From: Sphingobacteriales bacterium
GTDB taxonomy: Bacteria > Bacteroidota > Bacteroidia > Chitinophagales > LD1
Direction: 5' to 3'
DNA: 64,000 nucleotides
Assembly: GCA_018262795.1 (NCBI GenBank)
Contig: JADFDM010000005.1
Location: 1 to 64,000, forward strand
The notes beneath the pieces were generated by a model, which was given only the letters and a program-made list of their open reading frames with translations, searched no databases and had not been told where the DNA came from. Both the position numbers and the translations under genes were made by a program. Below are positions 44,501 to 52,721 of the stretch, in pieces (the stretch's first letter is position 1; every line of letters starts with the position of its first letter).

Positions 44501-44606
44501 AAATGGCATCGTCAATATGAAGGTGCGAGCCGAAGAAGTAAATGCTCAATTCGATATTCAGTCCTCCTCTAAAGGTACGGTTTCTACGCTTACGGCTTTT
44601 CTCTGA
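41535..44606 (+). CDS. Sensor histidine kinase with periplasmic two-component-regulator propellers
   Basis: A 1023-aa sensor. Signal peptide (about 1-20, ending LLFSQ), then about 700 residues of beta-propeller repeats (NGLSSNEITCVYEDHQHFLWVGT, FWIATKDGGL, IIWVGTAAGL, LWIATSYGL, IWFSVSGRGL), a Y_Y_Y domain (about 720-800), one membrane helix (YYTWWFILSVIALISAITF), and a HisKA_3 kinase with His in RDLHDDIGSTLG (about 832) and HATPase (NGKGFD). It is not a one-chain hybrid: no receiver or HTH follows. The next genes supply a propeller-only protein and a LuxR-type regulator. Start at 41535 because the earlier GTG at 41388 precedes a normal signal peptide. Confidence 0.9.
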   Translation: MRMVRSIFFLTCLFASRLLFSQSLHFETFNTRNGLSSNEITCVYEDHQHFLWVGTRDGLNRFDGRRFETFRNLPNDTNSLSGNLIVDIVQDEQGIFWIATKDGGLTRYDENAESSKQFRQFKSNPKKHNSIATNRLNCLLNWDSTYLVIGAESVPGIFLNKKTFEITYWNFDLLHFNPYKGAPVALGQMNWIHHLVEVEGQVYFSILTGSKIYRVDKSTGRIEDLRTTPEISSSIPDFFVSNNKIWMAGWNPGLYVQDNHPEAEQQKIGGINDLLMCLTDYNQLYLLAGTRGSGLFRVNKNNGTITQYKRRVGDPSSLPSNKVSCVFKDSRDIIWVGTAAGLAKYDAKTWLFSESEFTDAQTDLTILHTHRFKDGSVAVNTSQGMFLSDTYEYLYDQLNFRNRNRDINPDYLCQMSGDTFLLGTEIGFYKWVKGSKQLRELPINELTSTRESFYAISVYQVKDILPDTVNGNPGYWMAVLGYGISFYSTEEKKLYPFHNDKSNSKSIGSNLSHLLVKDKIGNLWIATSYGLYLRKKDTPLTENTFTRFINEPENPLSLPGNDITGIWCDPSNHIWFSVSGRGLCEYDGVKFHLYAPDNTVSSLRFMGLHADHRQRLWIITKNGLEVFDLTQKKFFHLDVNDGSVNTLLGGQFSNETDGKVSFAAGNTLFTFTPDVMKFDSDYPNVYLASMNVLGKDYLHAALQGTVNLSPREKYINFSVSALQYTAPQTVRFQYRLKGMEEGWNNSADGEIKYTNLPSGNFKLLVRVTNPSGHYGGEKELAVFHIATPFYYTWWFILSVIALISAITFAGYRYRLQQLMKLQAIRNKIARDLHDDIGSTLGSISFLSEAAKLQIEQQNSRGAEKLLLKIGENSREMVENMSDIVWSVNPKNDTVRFLIDRMNVFAGDLVASSGIQLHFHSDKGVEHLKLSMEQRKNFFLIFKETVYNSVKYSDCTTLTIEMKKNTRSFMMMIRDNGKGFDVNNYVSKNGNGIVNMKVRAEEVNAQFDIQSSSKGTVSTLTAFL

Positions 44607-44704
44607 GAAATCTTCTCTCCGACTAGTTTCCCCCTATCGGGTGATTGCAGTGGGAGTGTGCGAATCTACATTTGCAACACCAAATCACACTAAACAACCA
44701 GCAC

Positions 44705-45376
44705 ATGAAATCAACTTTACTTCACCTCTTACATTCAAAAGTTTTCAGAATCTGTTTTAAGGCCGGAGCCATCATCAAGTATGCTTTCTTCCCGTTTCTA
44801 ATGGTAGAATCGCAAGGAGTAGATTTCAATGCGATGTTGCATAACCAATTTATCACGGCTAAAGTAGAAACTGAAGATGCTATATGGATTGCCACCAACA
44901 ACGGACTTTGGGAAATAGCTAAAGATAATCAGCACGTTCTGCATTTAACCGAAACCAACTCAGTGCTGCCATCCAATCACGTCACCGGAATCACCACCAC
45001 CTCCAATGGGAATGTGTATGCCACTACCGACAAAGGAATTTTTCGCTATGATGGCTACGCCTTCTTAGTAATCAATACCGAAAACGCTGACCTGCCGAAA
45101 GCAAAACTCACCTCCATTGCCTGCGATAAAAACGATAATCTGTGGATAGGAACCGAAGGGAAGGGGTTAATCTTAATGCAGGGAAACCACACGAAGATTT
45201 TCACTCATTCCAACTCTCCTCTTTCAAGCGATGCAGTACATGCAATTACTACAGATAATGATGGCAACCTTCGCGTAACATTGCTGAACCTCGAGGAAAT
45301 AAAAATTTCAGACAGGGGAATGAGTCGGATATCTGACCTTCTCTCACTGTGCAATGAACTGGCAAAGAAAAACTAA
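44705..45376 (+). CDS. Stand-alone propeller-repeat protein
   Basis: A 223-aa protein with four Reg_prop-like repeats (DAIWIATNNGLWEIAKDN, HVTGITTTSNGNVYATTDKGIFRYDG, NLWIGTEGKGLILM, VHAITTDNDGNLRVTL) and no kinase. The N-terminal hydrophobic segment is short and not a clean signal peptide. It sits 98 bp behind the sensor kinase and 96 bp before the response regulator. It could be a periplasmic accessory ligand-binding or decoy propeller, or a truncated copy of the sensor's N-terminal part; too few blades for a closed seven-blade propeller. Confidence 0.75.
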   Translation: MKSTLLHLLHSKVFRICFKAGAIIKYAFFPFLMVESQGVDFNAMLHNQFITAKVETEDAIWIATNNGLWEIAKDNQHVLHLTETNSVLPSNHVTGITTTSNGNVYATTDKGIFRYDGYAFLVINTENADLPKAKLTSIACDKNDNLWIGTEGKGLILMQGNHTKIFTHSNSPLSSDAVHAITTDNDGNLRVTLLNLEEIKISDRGMSRISDLLSLCNELAKKN

Positions 45377-45472
45377 GAAACTGGCGCTATAGCAATTTAC
45401 CTGCGGTTAGGACAACTGCGGGTTTTGCATTTTATAAAAACAAGTATTTTCTTACACTAAATTTCAGAACCT

Positions 45473-46111
45473 ATGGCAACCATCCGCATCACCATTTTCG
45501 ATGACAACAATCGTTTCCGCGAAAGCATTGGACTGTTGTTTGAAACCAACCACGGCTTCGAGCTGGCCGGCAGCTTTCCCAACGTGCTGAATGTAGTGGA
45601 AAACATAGCCGACTCACATCCGGACGTAGTATTGATGGACATAGACATGCCGGGGATCAACGGGATCACTGCCGTTAAAAAAGTGCAGGAGCGCTTCCCC
45701 AAACTTCCCATCATTATGCTCACCGCATTTGATGAGGATGACAAAGTATTTCAATCTATTTGTGCCGGAGCGATGGGCTACCTGCTCAAAAACACGCAAC
45801 CCCATAATTTGATTGATGCCGTGCGCGATGTATTTAATGGCGGAGCGCCCATGACTCCATCTATTGCCCGCAAAGTGATGCTTCACTTTCAACAACAAAA
45901 TACTTCCGCCCCCAACGACTACCATTTGAGCGAACGGGAAAAAGAAGTGCTGGCACAATTAGTAAAAGGGCTTTCATTGAAAATGATTGCCGATGAACTA
46001 TTCGTTAGCCGCGAAACCATCAAAACTCACGTAAAGAATATTTACGCCAAGCTACATGTAAGCTGCGCTACCGAAGCAGTAGCCAAAACACTGAAAGAGA
46101 GATTGATTTAA
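45473..46111 (+). CDS. NarL/FixJ-type response regulator
   Basis: A 212-aa regulator. Receiver domain (about 1-120) with phospho-acceptor Asp in VVLMDIDMPG (about 60) and the conserved Lys region LLKNTQPH; C-terminal LuxR HTH (about 148-205; LSEREKEVLAQLVKGLSLKMIADELFVSRETIKTHVKNIY). It is the obvious partner of the HisKA_3 sensor encoded upstream. Targets unknown. Confidence 0.92.
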   Translation: MATIRITIFDDNNRFRESIGLLFETNHGFELAGSFPNVLNVVENIADSHPDVVLMDIDMPGINGITAVKKVQERFPKLPIIMLTAFDEDDKVFQSICAGAMGYLLKNTQPHNLIDAVRDVFNGGAPMTPSIARKVMLHFQQQNTSAPNDYHLSEREKEVLAQLVKGLSLKMIADELFVSRETIKTHVKNIYAKLHVSCATEAVAKTLKERLI

Positions 46112-46165
46112 GGGCTGTTGAATTTCCCTTTTGATTTTTAAGCCTATCCTATAAATTTATTTCCG

Positions 46166-48337
46166 ATGAGCATTATACGCGCAAAAGAAATTCTCAAACA
46201 TCAATTCGGTTACGATTCGTTTCGAATGAATCAGCAGCAAGCAATTGAGACGGTTTTGCAAAAAAAAGATTGCGTAGTGCTAATGCCTACCGGTGGCGGC
46301 AAATCATTGTGCTTTCAAATTCCAGCTTTAATAGTAGAGGGATTAACAGTGGTAATTTCCCCTCTCATTTCTTTAATGAAAGACCAAGTTGATGCACTAA
46401 AAAGTAATGGAGTGCAGGCGGCTTTTCTCAATTCAACACAAAGCGCATCGCAGCAAAGCGAAATATTTGATGCCATTGCCAAAGGGAAACTAAAGCTACT
46501 TTACGTGGCACCGGAGCGCTTGCTAAAAAGTGGCGACCAGTTTATCACTTATTTAAAAACGTTGAACGTTTCGCTTTTTGCTATTGACGAAGCTCACTGC
46601 ATTTCAAGTTGGGGGCACGATTTTAGACCGGAGTATATGCAACTCGCGAAACTGAAAGTTCATTTTCCCAAAGTGCCGGTGATAGCTCTTACCGCCACTG
46701 CCGATAAGTTAGTTCGCAAAGATATTATGGAGAAATTGGAGTTGCACCACCCCACTCTATTTGTCTCAAGTTTCAATCGTCCCAATATTTTTTATTCGGT
46801 AGAGCCAAAGAGAAATTCTTATGAGCAGTTGCTAGCGTATCTTACCAAACACAAAAATGAAAGTGGGGTTATTTACTGCCTGAGCAGAAGTTCAGTAGAA
46901 AATTTGGCAGAAGATTTAAAGCAAGATGGTTACAACGCGCTACCGTATCATGCAGGTTTAGAAAAAAATGTGCGCGATAAACATCAAGAGTTATTTCTGA
47001 AAGATGAAGTGAAAATCATTGTGGCCACTATTGCATTTGGAATGGGCATTGATAAATCGAATGTTCGTTTTGTGGTGCACATGGATTTACCGAAAAATGT
47101 CGAAAGTTATTATCAGGAAACTGGCAGAGCAGGGCGCGATGGTTTACAAAGCGAAGCCTTGTTATTTTTCAGTTGGGGCGATGTCGTGAAAATGAAAAAG
47201 TTTGCAGAGGTAGAAAAGAACGAAAGGCAAACAAAAATTATGCTGAAGAAGCTAAACCAAATGGGAGAGTTTGGCGATTTGAAAACTTGTAGAAGAAAAT
47301 TTTTGCTCAATTATTTTTCAGAAGAAACAAAAGAAATTTGTGGGAGCTGTGATAACTGCAACACAAAATATGAACGTTTTGATGGAACCATTCTGGCACA
47401 AAAAGTATTGAGTGCAGTAAAGCGTTTAGACCAACGTTGGGGAACTACTTACGTGGTAGATTTTCTGCGCGGAAGCAAATCAGAAAAAATTCGCGAAGAG
47501 CATAAACAATTAAAAACTTACGGTGTCGGTGCCGATATTTCGAAAGACAATTGGTTCGATTACATCAAAGATTTAATGGCACAGGGTTATTTGAAACAAA
47601 CCGATGGAGAGTATCCCCTGCTGGCACTTACAGCTAAAAGCGAGCCGGTGTTGAAAGGATTAGAGAAAGTGGATTTGATAAAAGTGAAAATAAAAACAGA
47701 GAGAAAAAGATCACTTGTCAGCGAAAGCGAACACGAATACTTTAAAGATTTGTTGGAGGATTTGAAACGTGTGCGAACGGTTGTAGCTAAAAATGAAAAC
47801 GTTCCGGCTTATGTAATTTTTGCCGATACCACCTTGGTGGAATTGGCTACCTATCTTCCACAAACGGAAGAAGAGATGCGAAAAATTTCAGGCGTGGGAG
47901 ACTTGAAATTAGAGAAATACGGCAAAGTGTTTTTGGCGGAAATAAAAAAATACTGCACAGAGAAAAATTTGAAATCACGCATGGAATTAAAAACCCCAAA
48001 GCGCGAACGCAAAAGCAATAACCGTCCCAAGCGAGTGGCAAACGCAGATGGCACTTACAGTATTTCGCTAACGATGTTTAAAGAAGGTAAAACCATTGCA
48101 GCCATTGCAGAAGCAAGAGGATTGGCAACAAGCACGATTGAAACACACTTGATCCGCTTTATAGAAAGTAGCGAAATAAAAATAGAGGACCTTGTTCCAT
48201 CACATAAAATAGAACCGATACGAAAAGCTATTCTTCAATTAAACCCTGGCTTTGCCACTGCACCCGTCAAGGAATTTTTAGGCGAAGATTATAGTTATGG
48301 CGAGATTAGAGCGGTGATGGTGCGAATGTATAAGTGA
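46166..48337 (+). CDS. recQ: ATP-dependent DNA helicase RecQ
   Basis: A 723-aa RecQ helicase for recombination and repair. Walker A PTGGGKSLCFQIP (about 40-52), DEAH in AIDEAHCISSWGHDFRPEY, the arginine-finger region QETGRAGRDG, the zinc-binding Cys set (CRRKFLLNYF...CGSCDNC, about 371-400), winged-helix, HRDC (about 535-600), and an additional C-terminal HTH_40-like segment (KEGKTIAAIAEARGLATSTIETHL, about 640-665) joined by a basic linker. That extension is known from part of the family. Confidence 0.95.
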   Translation: MSIIRAKEILKHQFGYDSFRMNQQQAIETVLQKKDCVVLMPTGGGKSLCFQIPALIVEGLTVVISPLISLMKDQVDALKSNGVQAAFLNSTQSASQQSEIFDAIAKGKLKLLYVAPERLLKSGDQFITYLKTLNVSLFAIDEAHCISSWGHDFRPEYMQLAKLKVHFPKVPVIALTATADKLVRKDIMEKLELHHPTLFVSSFNRPNIFYSVEPKRNSYEQLLAYLTKHKNESGVIYCLSRSSVENLAEDLKQDGYNALPYHAGLEKNVRDKHQELFLKDEVKIIVATIAFGMGIDKSNVRFVVHMDLPKNVESYYQETGRAGRDGLQSEALLFFSWGDVVKMKKFAEVEKNERQTKIMLKKLNQMGEFGDLKTCRRKFLLNYFSEETKEICGSCDNCNTKYERFDGTILAQKVLSAVKRLDQRWGTTYVVDFLRGSKSEKIREEHKQLKTYGVGADISKDNWFDYIKDLMAQGYLKQTDGEYPLLALTAKSEPVLKGLEKVDLIKVKIKTERKRSLVSESEHEYFKDLLEDLKRVRTVVAKNENVPAYVIFADTTLVELATYLPQTEEEMRKISGVGDLKLEKYGKVFLAEIKKYCTEKNLKSRMELKTPKRERKSNNRPKRVANADGTYSISLTMFKEGKTIAAIAEARGLATSTIETHLIRFIESSEIKIEDLVPSHKIEPIRKAILQLNPGFATAPVKEFLGEDYSYGEIRAVMVRMYK

Positions 48338-48436
48338 CTCACTTAATCAAAATTTAGGATTAGGCGCATAAATCTTAAACGCAGATAGATTGCGCAGTGT
48401 GAAACTAAGTTTGCTTGTAACTAAAACAAAAAGGTT

Positions 48437-48645
48437 ATGACTAAATAATTCACACTCAGGGAATTTCAGGAAAGATTTCAAACGGAGGAAGATTGCTATG
48501 CCTATCTGTGCCATCAAAAATGGAGTAAAGGATATAAGTGCCGCAGTTGCCACATATCCTCCATGATGAACAGCGAAAGAAGAAATTGTACTTTTTCCTC
48601 AATTTTTTTTTGGAATATCTTGGAGGGTGGTATTTTCACAGTCTG
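48437..48645 (+). pseudogene. IS1595-type transposase remnant
   Basis: From an ATG at 48437 the frame reads MTK, stop (TAA 48446-48448), then FTLREFQERFQTEEDCYAYL and HQKWSKGYKCRSCH, the zinc-ribbon N-terminus of IS1595/ISXO2-like transposases. After about 48552 it passes into the 92-bp repeat shared with 15165-15256 and stops; the DDE catalytic part is missing. I read this as the first part of a transposase joined by deletion to the end of an element. It marks the left side of the copper island. Confidence 0.75.
48553..48645. repeat. 92-bp repeat, copy B (inside the IS remnant)
   Basis: Direct repeat of 15165-15256, 93 bp here because of a 9-T rather than 8-T run. It ends with a sequence like that at 131-158. 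The 255 bp from 48646 to 48900 contain no gene I can support. Confidence 0.8.
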
Positions 48646-48858
48646 ACGTTATGCGTAACCCGTTTGACTACCGTGCGACTTCAAACTAACGGACTTTCAA
48701 CAACTTTTTTTGGCAATTTTGGGACAACAACCGACACTCCTTCTAACTGTCGACACGGAAAAAAAAGAAAGAGTGTTTTCTCCAACGCTTTGTTCCGGTT
48801 CATGAAGCACATCATCTTTTTTTATGACAACCATCAGTCATAAACAGATATTTCATAT

Positions 48859-48885
48859 TACCTTTGCAATAGAATCCTATCTTTG
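48859..48885 (+). promoter_or_regulatory. Two -7 boxes (TACCTTTG, TATCTTTG) before the metal island
   Basis: TACCTTTG at 48859-48866 and TATCTTTG at 48878-48885 both match TAnnTTTG, 15-42 bp before the first island gene. No clear -33 partner. They suggest transcription of the metal island starts here. Confidence 0.45.
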
Positions 48886-48900
48886 CGTTTAATAAATCGG

Positions 48901-49287
48901 ATGAAAAGAATAACCGTCATATTACTTACACTACTTTACTTCGTTTCAACATCGGGCGTAGCGGTGAGTAATTTTTACTGTTGCGGTAAGTTAAAAGAGA
49001 CCTACATCTTCATTCACCACGACTACGGCAAAAATTGCAAAGGCAGCAAAAAATCCGGCTGTTGCGACACTAAAACAGTTTACTTTAAAGTCAAAGACAA
49101 TCACTCCCCTTCTACAGAAGTAAAAGTAAATACTCCTGATTCCCAAAAACTTATTCATGCTGCAATTCTTTCACTGTTTACTTTGCAAAACCTTGACAGC
49201 GAAACAATATCGTTTGCCTATCTTCATGCACCGCCTTTAATAAGTAAACAACCCGTTTACTTAGCTGTGTGCAACTTCCGTATTTGA
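48901..49287 (+). CDS. HYC_CC_PP family protein
   Basis: A 128-aa exported protein of the Bacteroidota HYC_CC_PP type, commonly found in metal-resistance loci. Signal peptide about 1-22, then FYCCGK, SGCCDT and the late HAPPLISKQPVY segments that resemble the name-giving Cys and Pro pairs. The cysteine pairs and lysines suggest metal handling in the periplasm. The start at 48901 (MKRITVIL) is preferred to 48883, which lies in the -7 box. Confidence 0.78.
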   Translation: MKRITVILLTLLYFVSTSGVAVSNFYCCGKLKETYIFIHHDYGKNCKGSKKSGCCDTKTVYFKVKDNHSPSTEVKVNTPDSQKLIHAAILSLFTLQNLDSETISFAYLHAPPLISKQPVYLAVCNFRI

Positions 49288-49306
49288 TTTATTAAGATTT
49301 CTATGA

Positions 49307-49339
49307 TAGCCGATCCCGCCTATGGCAGGTCATCGGCTA
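49307..49339. other. Stem-loop between island genes
   Basis: TAGCCGAT (49307-49314) pairs with ATCGGCTA (49332-49339), with a further CCCGCC/GGCAGG inner stem. A short T-rich stretch follows (TTATTTAATAA after 7 bases). It may be a weak terminator or an RNA-processing/stability hairpin between the first two genes. Confidence 0.5.
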
Positions 49340-49393
49340 ACTGTGCTTATTTAATAATTCAATTCTTGAAATTCCAACCTAAAATCATTAAAA

Positions 49394-49639
49394 ATGAAAA
49401 AGTTAATCATAATATCTACTGTATGTATTGCACTCATCCTTAGTGCATGCAGCAATTCATCTAATAAAAGTGAACAAGCAAATTCAAAAGAAGAAACAAC
49501 ATTCCACGCTATAGACACAACGCAACTCACAAAAGGGGCCACCTATTATCAATGCGAAATGCACCACGAAGTAACCAGCGACCAACCGGGTTCCTGCCCC
49601 AAGTGCGGAATGGATTTAGAAAAAGTAGTAAAACAATAA
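49394..49639 (+). CDS. Heavy-metal-binding-domain lipoprotein
   Basis: An 81-aa lipoprotein (lipobox LILSACS, Cys about 19) with one heavy-metal-binding domain: YYQCEMHHEVTSDQPGSCPKCGMDL (residues about 52-76), a Cys/His/Met pattern Y-x-C-x-M-H...C-P-x-C-G-M-x-L. Membrane-tethered copper or silver binder. Followed after 26 bp by a two-domain relative. Confidence 0.88.
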   Translation: MKKLIIISTVCIALILSACSNSSNKSEQANSKEETTFHAIDTTQLTKGATYYQCEMHHEVTSDQPGSCPKCGMDLEKVVKQ

Positions 49640-49665
49640 TCAGTTAACTCTTAAAAAATAGAAAA

Positions 49666-49968
49666 ATGAAATCAATTGCAGCAGTCGCACTTCTATTAAT
49701 AACAAGTGCAAATATTTCTTTTGCTCAAACAGGCAAAAAAGAAACAACAAAAAAGCAAACAGCAACTTACAGTTGCCCCATGCACCCCGAAGTTAAATCA
49801 GACAAAGCGGGAAAATGCTCTAAATGCGGAATGGATTTAGTAATGACAAATGAGGTAAAAGAAAAAGCACCTGCAATAACTTATTACTGTCCTATGCACT
49901 CCGATGTTATAAGTAACAAACCCGGCACTTGTTCCAAGTGCGGGATGGATTTAGTTCCCAAAAAATAA
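49666..49968 (+). CDS. Secreted protein with two heavy-metal-binding domains
   Basis: A 100-aa periplasmic protein: signal peptide 1-20 (ending SFAQ), then two heavy-metal-binding domains, YSCPMHPEVKSDKAGKCSKCGMDL (about 36-59) and YYCPMHSDVISNKPGTCSKCGMDL (about 73-96). It would buffer copper ions in the periplasm. The CusC-like gene starts 4 bp later, so it is co-transcribed with the efflux genes. Confidence 0.9.
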   Translation: MKSIAAVALLLITSANISFAQTGKKETTKKQTATYSCPMHPEVKSDKAGKCSKCGMDLVMTNEVKEKAPAITYYCPMHSDVISNKPGTCSKCGMDLVPKK

Positions 49969-49972
49969 AACG

Positions 49973-51238
49973 ATGAAACGAAATATTTTCATTGCAACGA
50001 TTTTTTTGAGCAGTTGGCTTTCACAAGCCACTGCTCAATCTCCATTGCAATCCTATATTGATACTGCGATAAAAAACAATCCAGCAATACACGCTTATCA
50101 GTTTCAAAGTAAGGCTTTGCAACAAAAAGTGAAACCTGCAAAATCATTAGCAGACCCTATACTTTTTGGAGGGGTGATGAATTTACCGGTCAATTTTAGT
50201 TTCAAGCAGGATATGATGACGATGGAACAATTTGGGCTTCAGCAGAGCTTTTCGGTAGCAAAAAAATATTTATTAAAAGGCACAATTGCACAAAAGGAAT
50301 TTGAGGCAAGCTCTTTAGAAGAGCAAGCCCAGCGACTTTCTATCATCAAGCAATTGAAGCAGCAGTATTATGATTTGTATGCTCAAACAAAAAATATTGA
50401 AGCAACAGCAAATAGTATCGTAACCCTAACAAATTATATCGGTATTGCCAATGCGCGATACAGCACAGCCCAAGGAACACAGCAGGACGTATTGAAAGCT
50501 CAGCTAGAATTAACTAAGATGCAGGCAACGCTTATAAAAATGCAAAGTGCGCGACAGAATATGGTGGCCACCTTCAACACGCTTCTTGCAAGGGACATAA
50601 CGGATTCCGTTTACCTACCGGACAAATTGAATTTTGACCCACTTATACTTAATATGAATTCTTTATTTACTGATGTTTTTGAGAATAATCCTATGCTGTT
50701 GGCGGCAAAAACAATGGTGGGCAAAGACAGTGCAGCCTATAAATTGGCAAAGGCTTCTAAAATTCCTGATTTCAATACGAGCTTATGGTATGCACATCGG
50801 CAAGCAATCAACCCGGAAGGTAACAAGGCAAAAGATATGCTGGGCTTCACTTTCGGCTTAACCCTCCCTGTTTATTCGAAAACGAAACAAAACCCCTTAA
50901 TCGCCTCTGCTAATTTTTCAATCCAGCAATCTCAATCACAGTTTGAATCCTTACAGAATGAATCCGAGCTAATGGTTCATCATGGTATAACGGATGCAAC
51001 AAAAAATCAAAAGCTCATTATGCTTTTTAAAAACCAGTTGATTCCACAAGCCGAGCAAACTCTCAGTTCATCCATCATCGGCTATCAGGAAAATAAAGTG
51101 GATTTCTTAACGCTCACCGATAACTTTTTATCACTTTATAACTATCGCCTCCAATACTATCAGGCAGTAGCTGATTACCTGAAAGCAATTGCAGGTTTAG
51201 AAATGCTGACCAATACACAGTTAACCGTCAATAAATGA
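49973..51238 (+). CDS. cusC: CusC-like outer-membrane efflux channel (TolC family)
   Basis: A 421-aa TolC-family protein: signal peptide (ending ATAQ), two outer-membrane-efflux repeats (about 25-215 and 235-415) made of long coiled-coil helices (QEDVLKAQLELTKMQATLIKMQ-like stretch around 168-190; LSSSIIGYQENKVDFLTLTDNFLSLYNYR near 365). Outer-membrane duct for the heavy-metal pump. The stop overlaps the next start (ATGA at 51235-51238), coupling it to the adaptor. Confidence 0.9.
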   Translation: MKRNIFIATIFLSSWLSQATAQSPLQSYIDTAIKNNPAIHAYQFQSKALQQKVKPAKSLADPILFGGVMNLPVNFSFKQDMMTMEQFGLQQSFSVAKKYLLKGTIAQKEFEASSLEEQAQRLSIIKQLKQQYYDLYAQTKNIEATANSIVTLTNYIGIANARYSTAQGTQQDVLKAQLELTKMQATLIKMQSARQNMVATFNTLLARDITDSVYLPDKLNFDPLILNMNSLFTDVFENNPMLLAAKTMVGKDSAAYKLAKASKIPDFNTSLWYAHRQAINPEGNKAKDMLGFTFGLTLPVYSKTKQNPLIASANFSIQQSQSQFESLQNESELMVHHGITDATKNQKLIMLFKNQLIPQAEQTLSSSIIGYQENKVDFLTLTDNFLSLYNYRLQYYQAVADYLKAIAGLEMLTNTQLTVNK

Positions 51239-52611
51239 AAACTCACATGAAAGCAAAGAGAATATTCATTCCCCTTTTGATTCTGATGGTAATCGCAGCA
51301 GCCGGCTACTTTAGTTATATCAAGTGGGTACATCCGGCTCCGGAATCAGGGAACAATGAACCGATGGCCCAGCGGGTAAATTCGGAAATAGATTATTACC
51401 ACTGTGGTATGCACCCTTGGATTACAGACAACAAGCCAAGCAAGTGCCCTATATGCGGAATGACACTGACCCCTGTCTATAAAAACGATATAGATGAAAA
51501 GGGCATCGTGGCTATTGACCCTACGATGATTCAAAATATCGGAGTTACAACAGAAGTAGTTATAAAGCGAAAACTAACAAATACCATCCGCACTACTGGT
51601 ATTGTTGACTATGCTGAAACAAGTGAAACAAATATCACCACAAAATTTTCCGGCTACATTGAAAAGCTATATGTGGATTATACCGGAAAGCCTGTTCAGA
51701 AAGGACAGCCTTTATTTGAAATATACAGCCCTGAATTAGTTGCAACTCAACAAGAATATCTACAAGCTATCAGCTACAAAAAGACGATGGCTAACAGCAC
51801 AGACGAAGCTGCCATATCAGGTGCTGAAGATTTGGTTCAAAGCGCAAAAAGAAAACTTTCCTTGTGGGATATTTCTACACAGCAAATAAAATCTTTAGAG
51901 CAAAGCGGCATCCCCCAAAAAACACTCACTTTCTATTCCCCGTTTTCCGGTGTTGTAATCGGTAAAAATATTTTTGATGGAATGCAGGTGCAGGCAGGAA
52001 TGAATTTATTCAAACTTGCCAAACTTTCTCCGATGTGGGTGTATGCCGATGTGTATGAAGATGAGCTGTCATTTGTAAAAACGGGCGAACAGGCTACCAT
52101 AGAACTACCCTACAATGCAGGGCAAACTTTGCATGGGAAAGTTTCTTATATCTATCCTTTTCTGCAAAGTCAATCCCGAACTGCCAAAGTACGGATTGAA
52201 ATTCCAGATGTAAACTTTCTTTTGAAAAAGGATATGTATGTAACTGTAAACATTCAGCCCACCGTATTTATAAATGCAATTGCCATCCCTGAACAATCGG
52301 TAATTCACAGCGGCAAGCGCGATGTGGTTGTATTGTCGCTTGGCAACGGGAGATTCAAGTCCGTTGAAGTAAAACTTGGGGTATTGGCAGATGGTTACTA
52401 TGAAGTAAAAGAAGGTTTGAAAGAAGGAGACATCATAGTGACCGCTTCTCAATTCTTGATTGATTCCGAAAGCAACCTGAAAGCAGGGATGTCATCTATG
52501 CAAAATATGCCCGGTATGGATATGGGGAAATCACAAAATAATACTGAAATGAAAGACAAGAATAAGGGTCAAAGGGAAATTGATACCACAATGCGTAATA
52601 TGAAGATGTGA
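51235..52611 (+). CDS. cusB: CusB-like periplasmic adaptor with heavy-metal-binding domain
   Basis: A 458-aa membrane-fusion protein of heavy-metal RND pumps. N-terminal anchor (about 8-25), a heavy-metal-binding domain (YYHCGMHPWITDNKPSKCPICGMTL, about 53-77), then the barrel-sandwich hybrid (SGYIEKLYVDYTGKPVQKGQPLFEIYSPELVATQQEYL), a hairpin, and beta-barrel domains; Met/Asp-rich tail (NMPGMDMGKSQNN). It would carry Cu(I)/Ag(I) to CusA. The pump gene cusA itself is about 9.4 kb downstream. Confidence 0.92.
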   Translation: MKTHMKAKRIFIPLLILMVIAAAGYFSYIKWVHPAPESGNNEPMAQRVNSEIDYYHCGMHPWITDNKPSKCPICGMTLTPVYKNDIDEKGIVAIDPTMIQNIGVTTEVVIKRKLTNTIRTTGIVDYAETSETNITTKFSGYIEKLYVDYTGKPVQKGQPLFEIYSPELVATQQEYLQAISYKKTMANSTDEAAISGAEDLVQSAKRKLSLWDISTQQIKSLEQSGIPQKTLTFYSPFSGVVIGKNIFDGMQVQAGMNLFKLAKLSPMWVYADVYEDELSFVKTGEQATIELPYNAGQTLHGKVSYIYPFLQSQSRTAKVRIEIPDVNFLLKKDMYVTVNIQPTVFINAIAIPEQSVIHSGKRDVVVLSLGNGRFKSVEVKLGVLADGYYEVKEGLKEGDIIVTASQFLIDSESNLKAGMSSMQNMPGMDMGKSQNNTEMKDKNKGQREIDTTMRNMKM

Positions 52612-52721
52612 GAAAATTATGTATGAAAATTTATCATTCCCTTTTGCTCATAACAACAAAACAGACCAATGAGTTATACCGGTATCAATATGGAAAATGA
52701 ATTAGTACAACTATTGTATAA

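Noticed and set aside
48538-48843. 101-codon plus-strand frame after recQ
   Set aside because: It runs through the IS remnant and the repeat and has no recognisable protein features.
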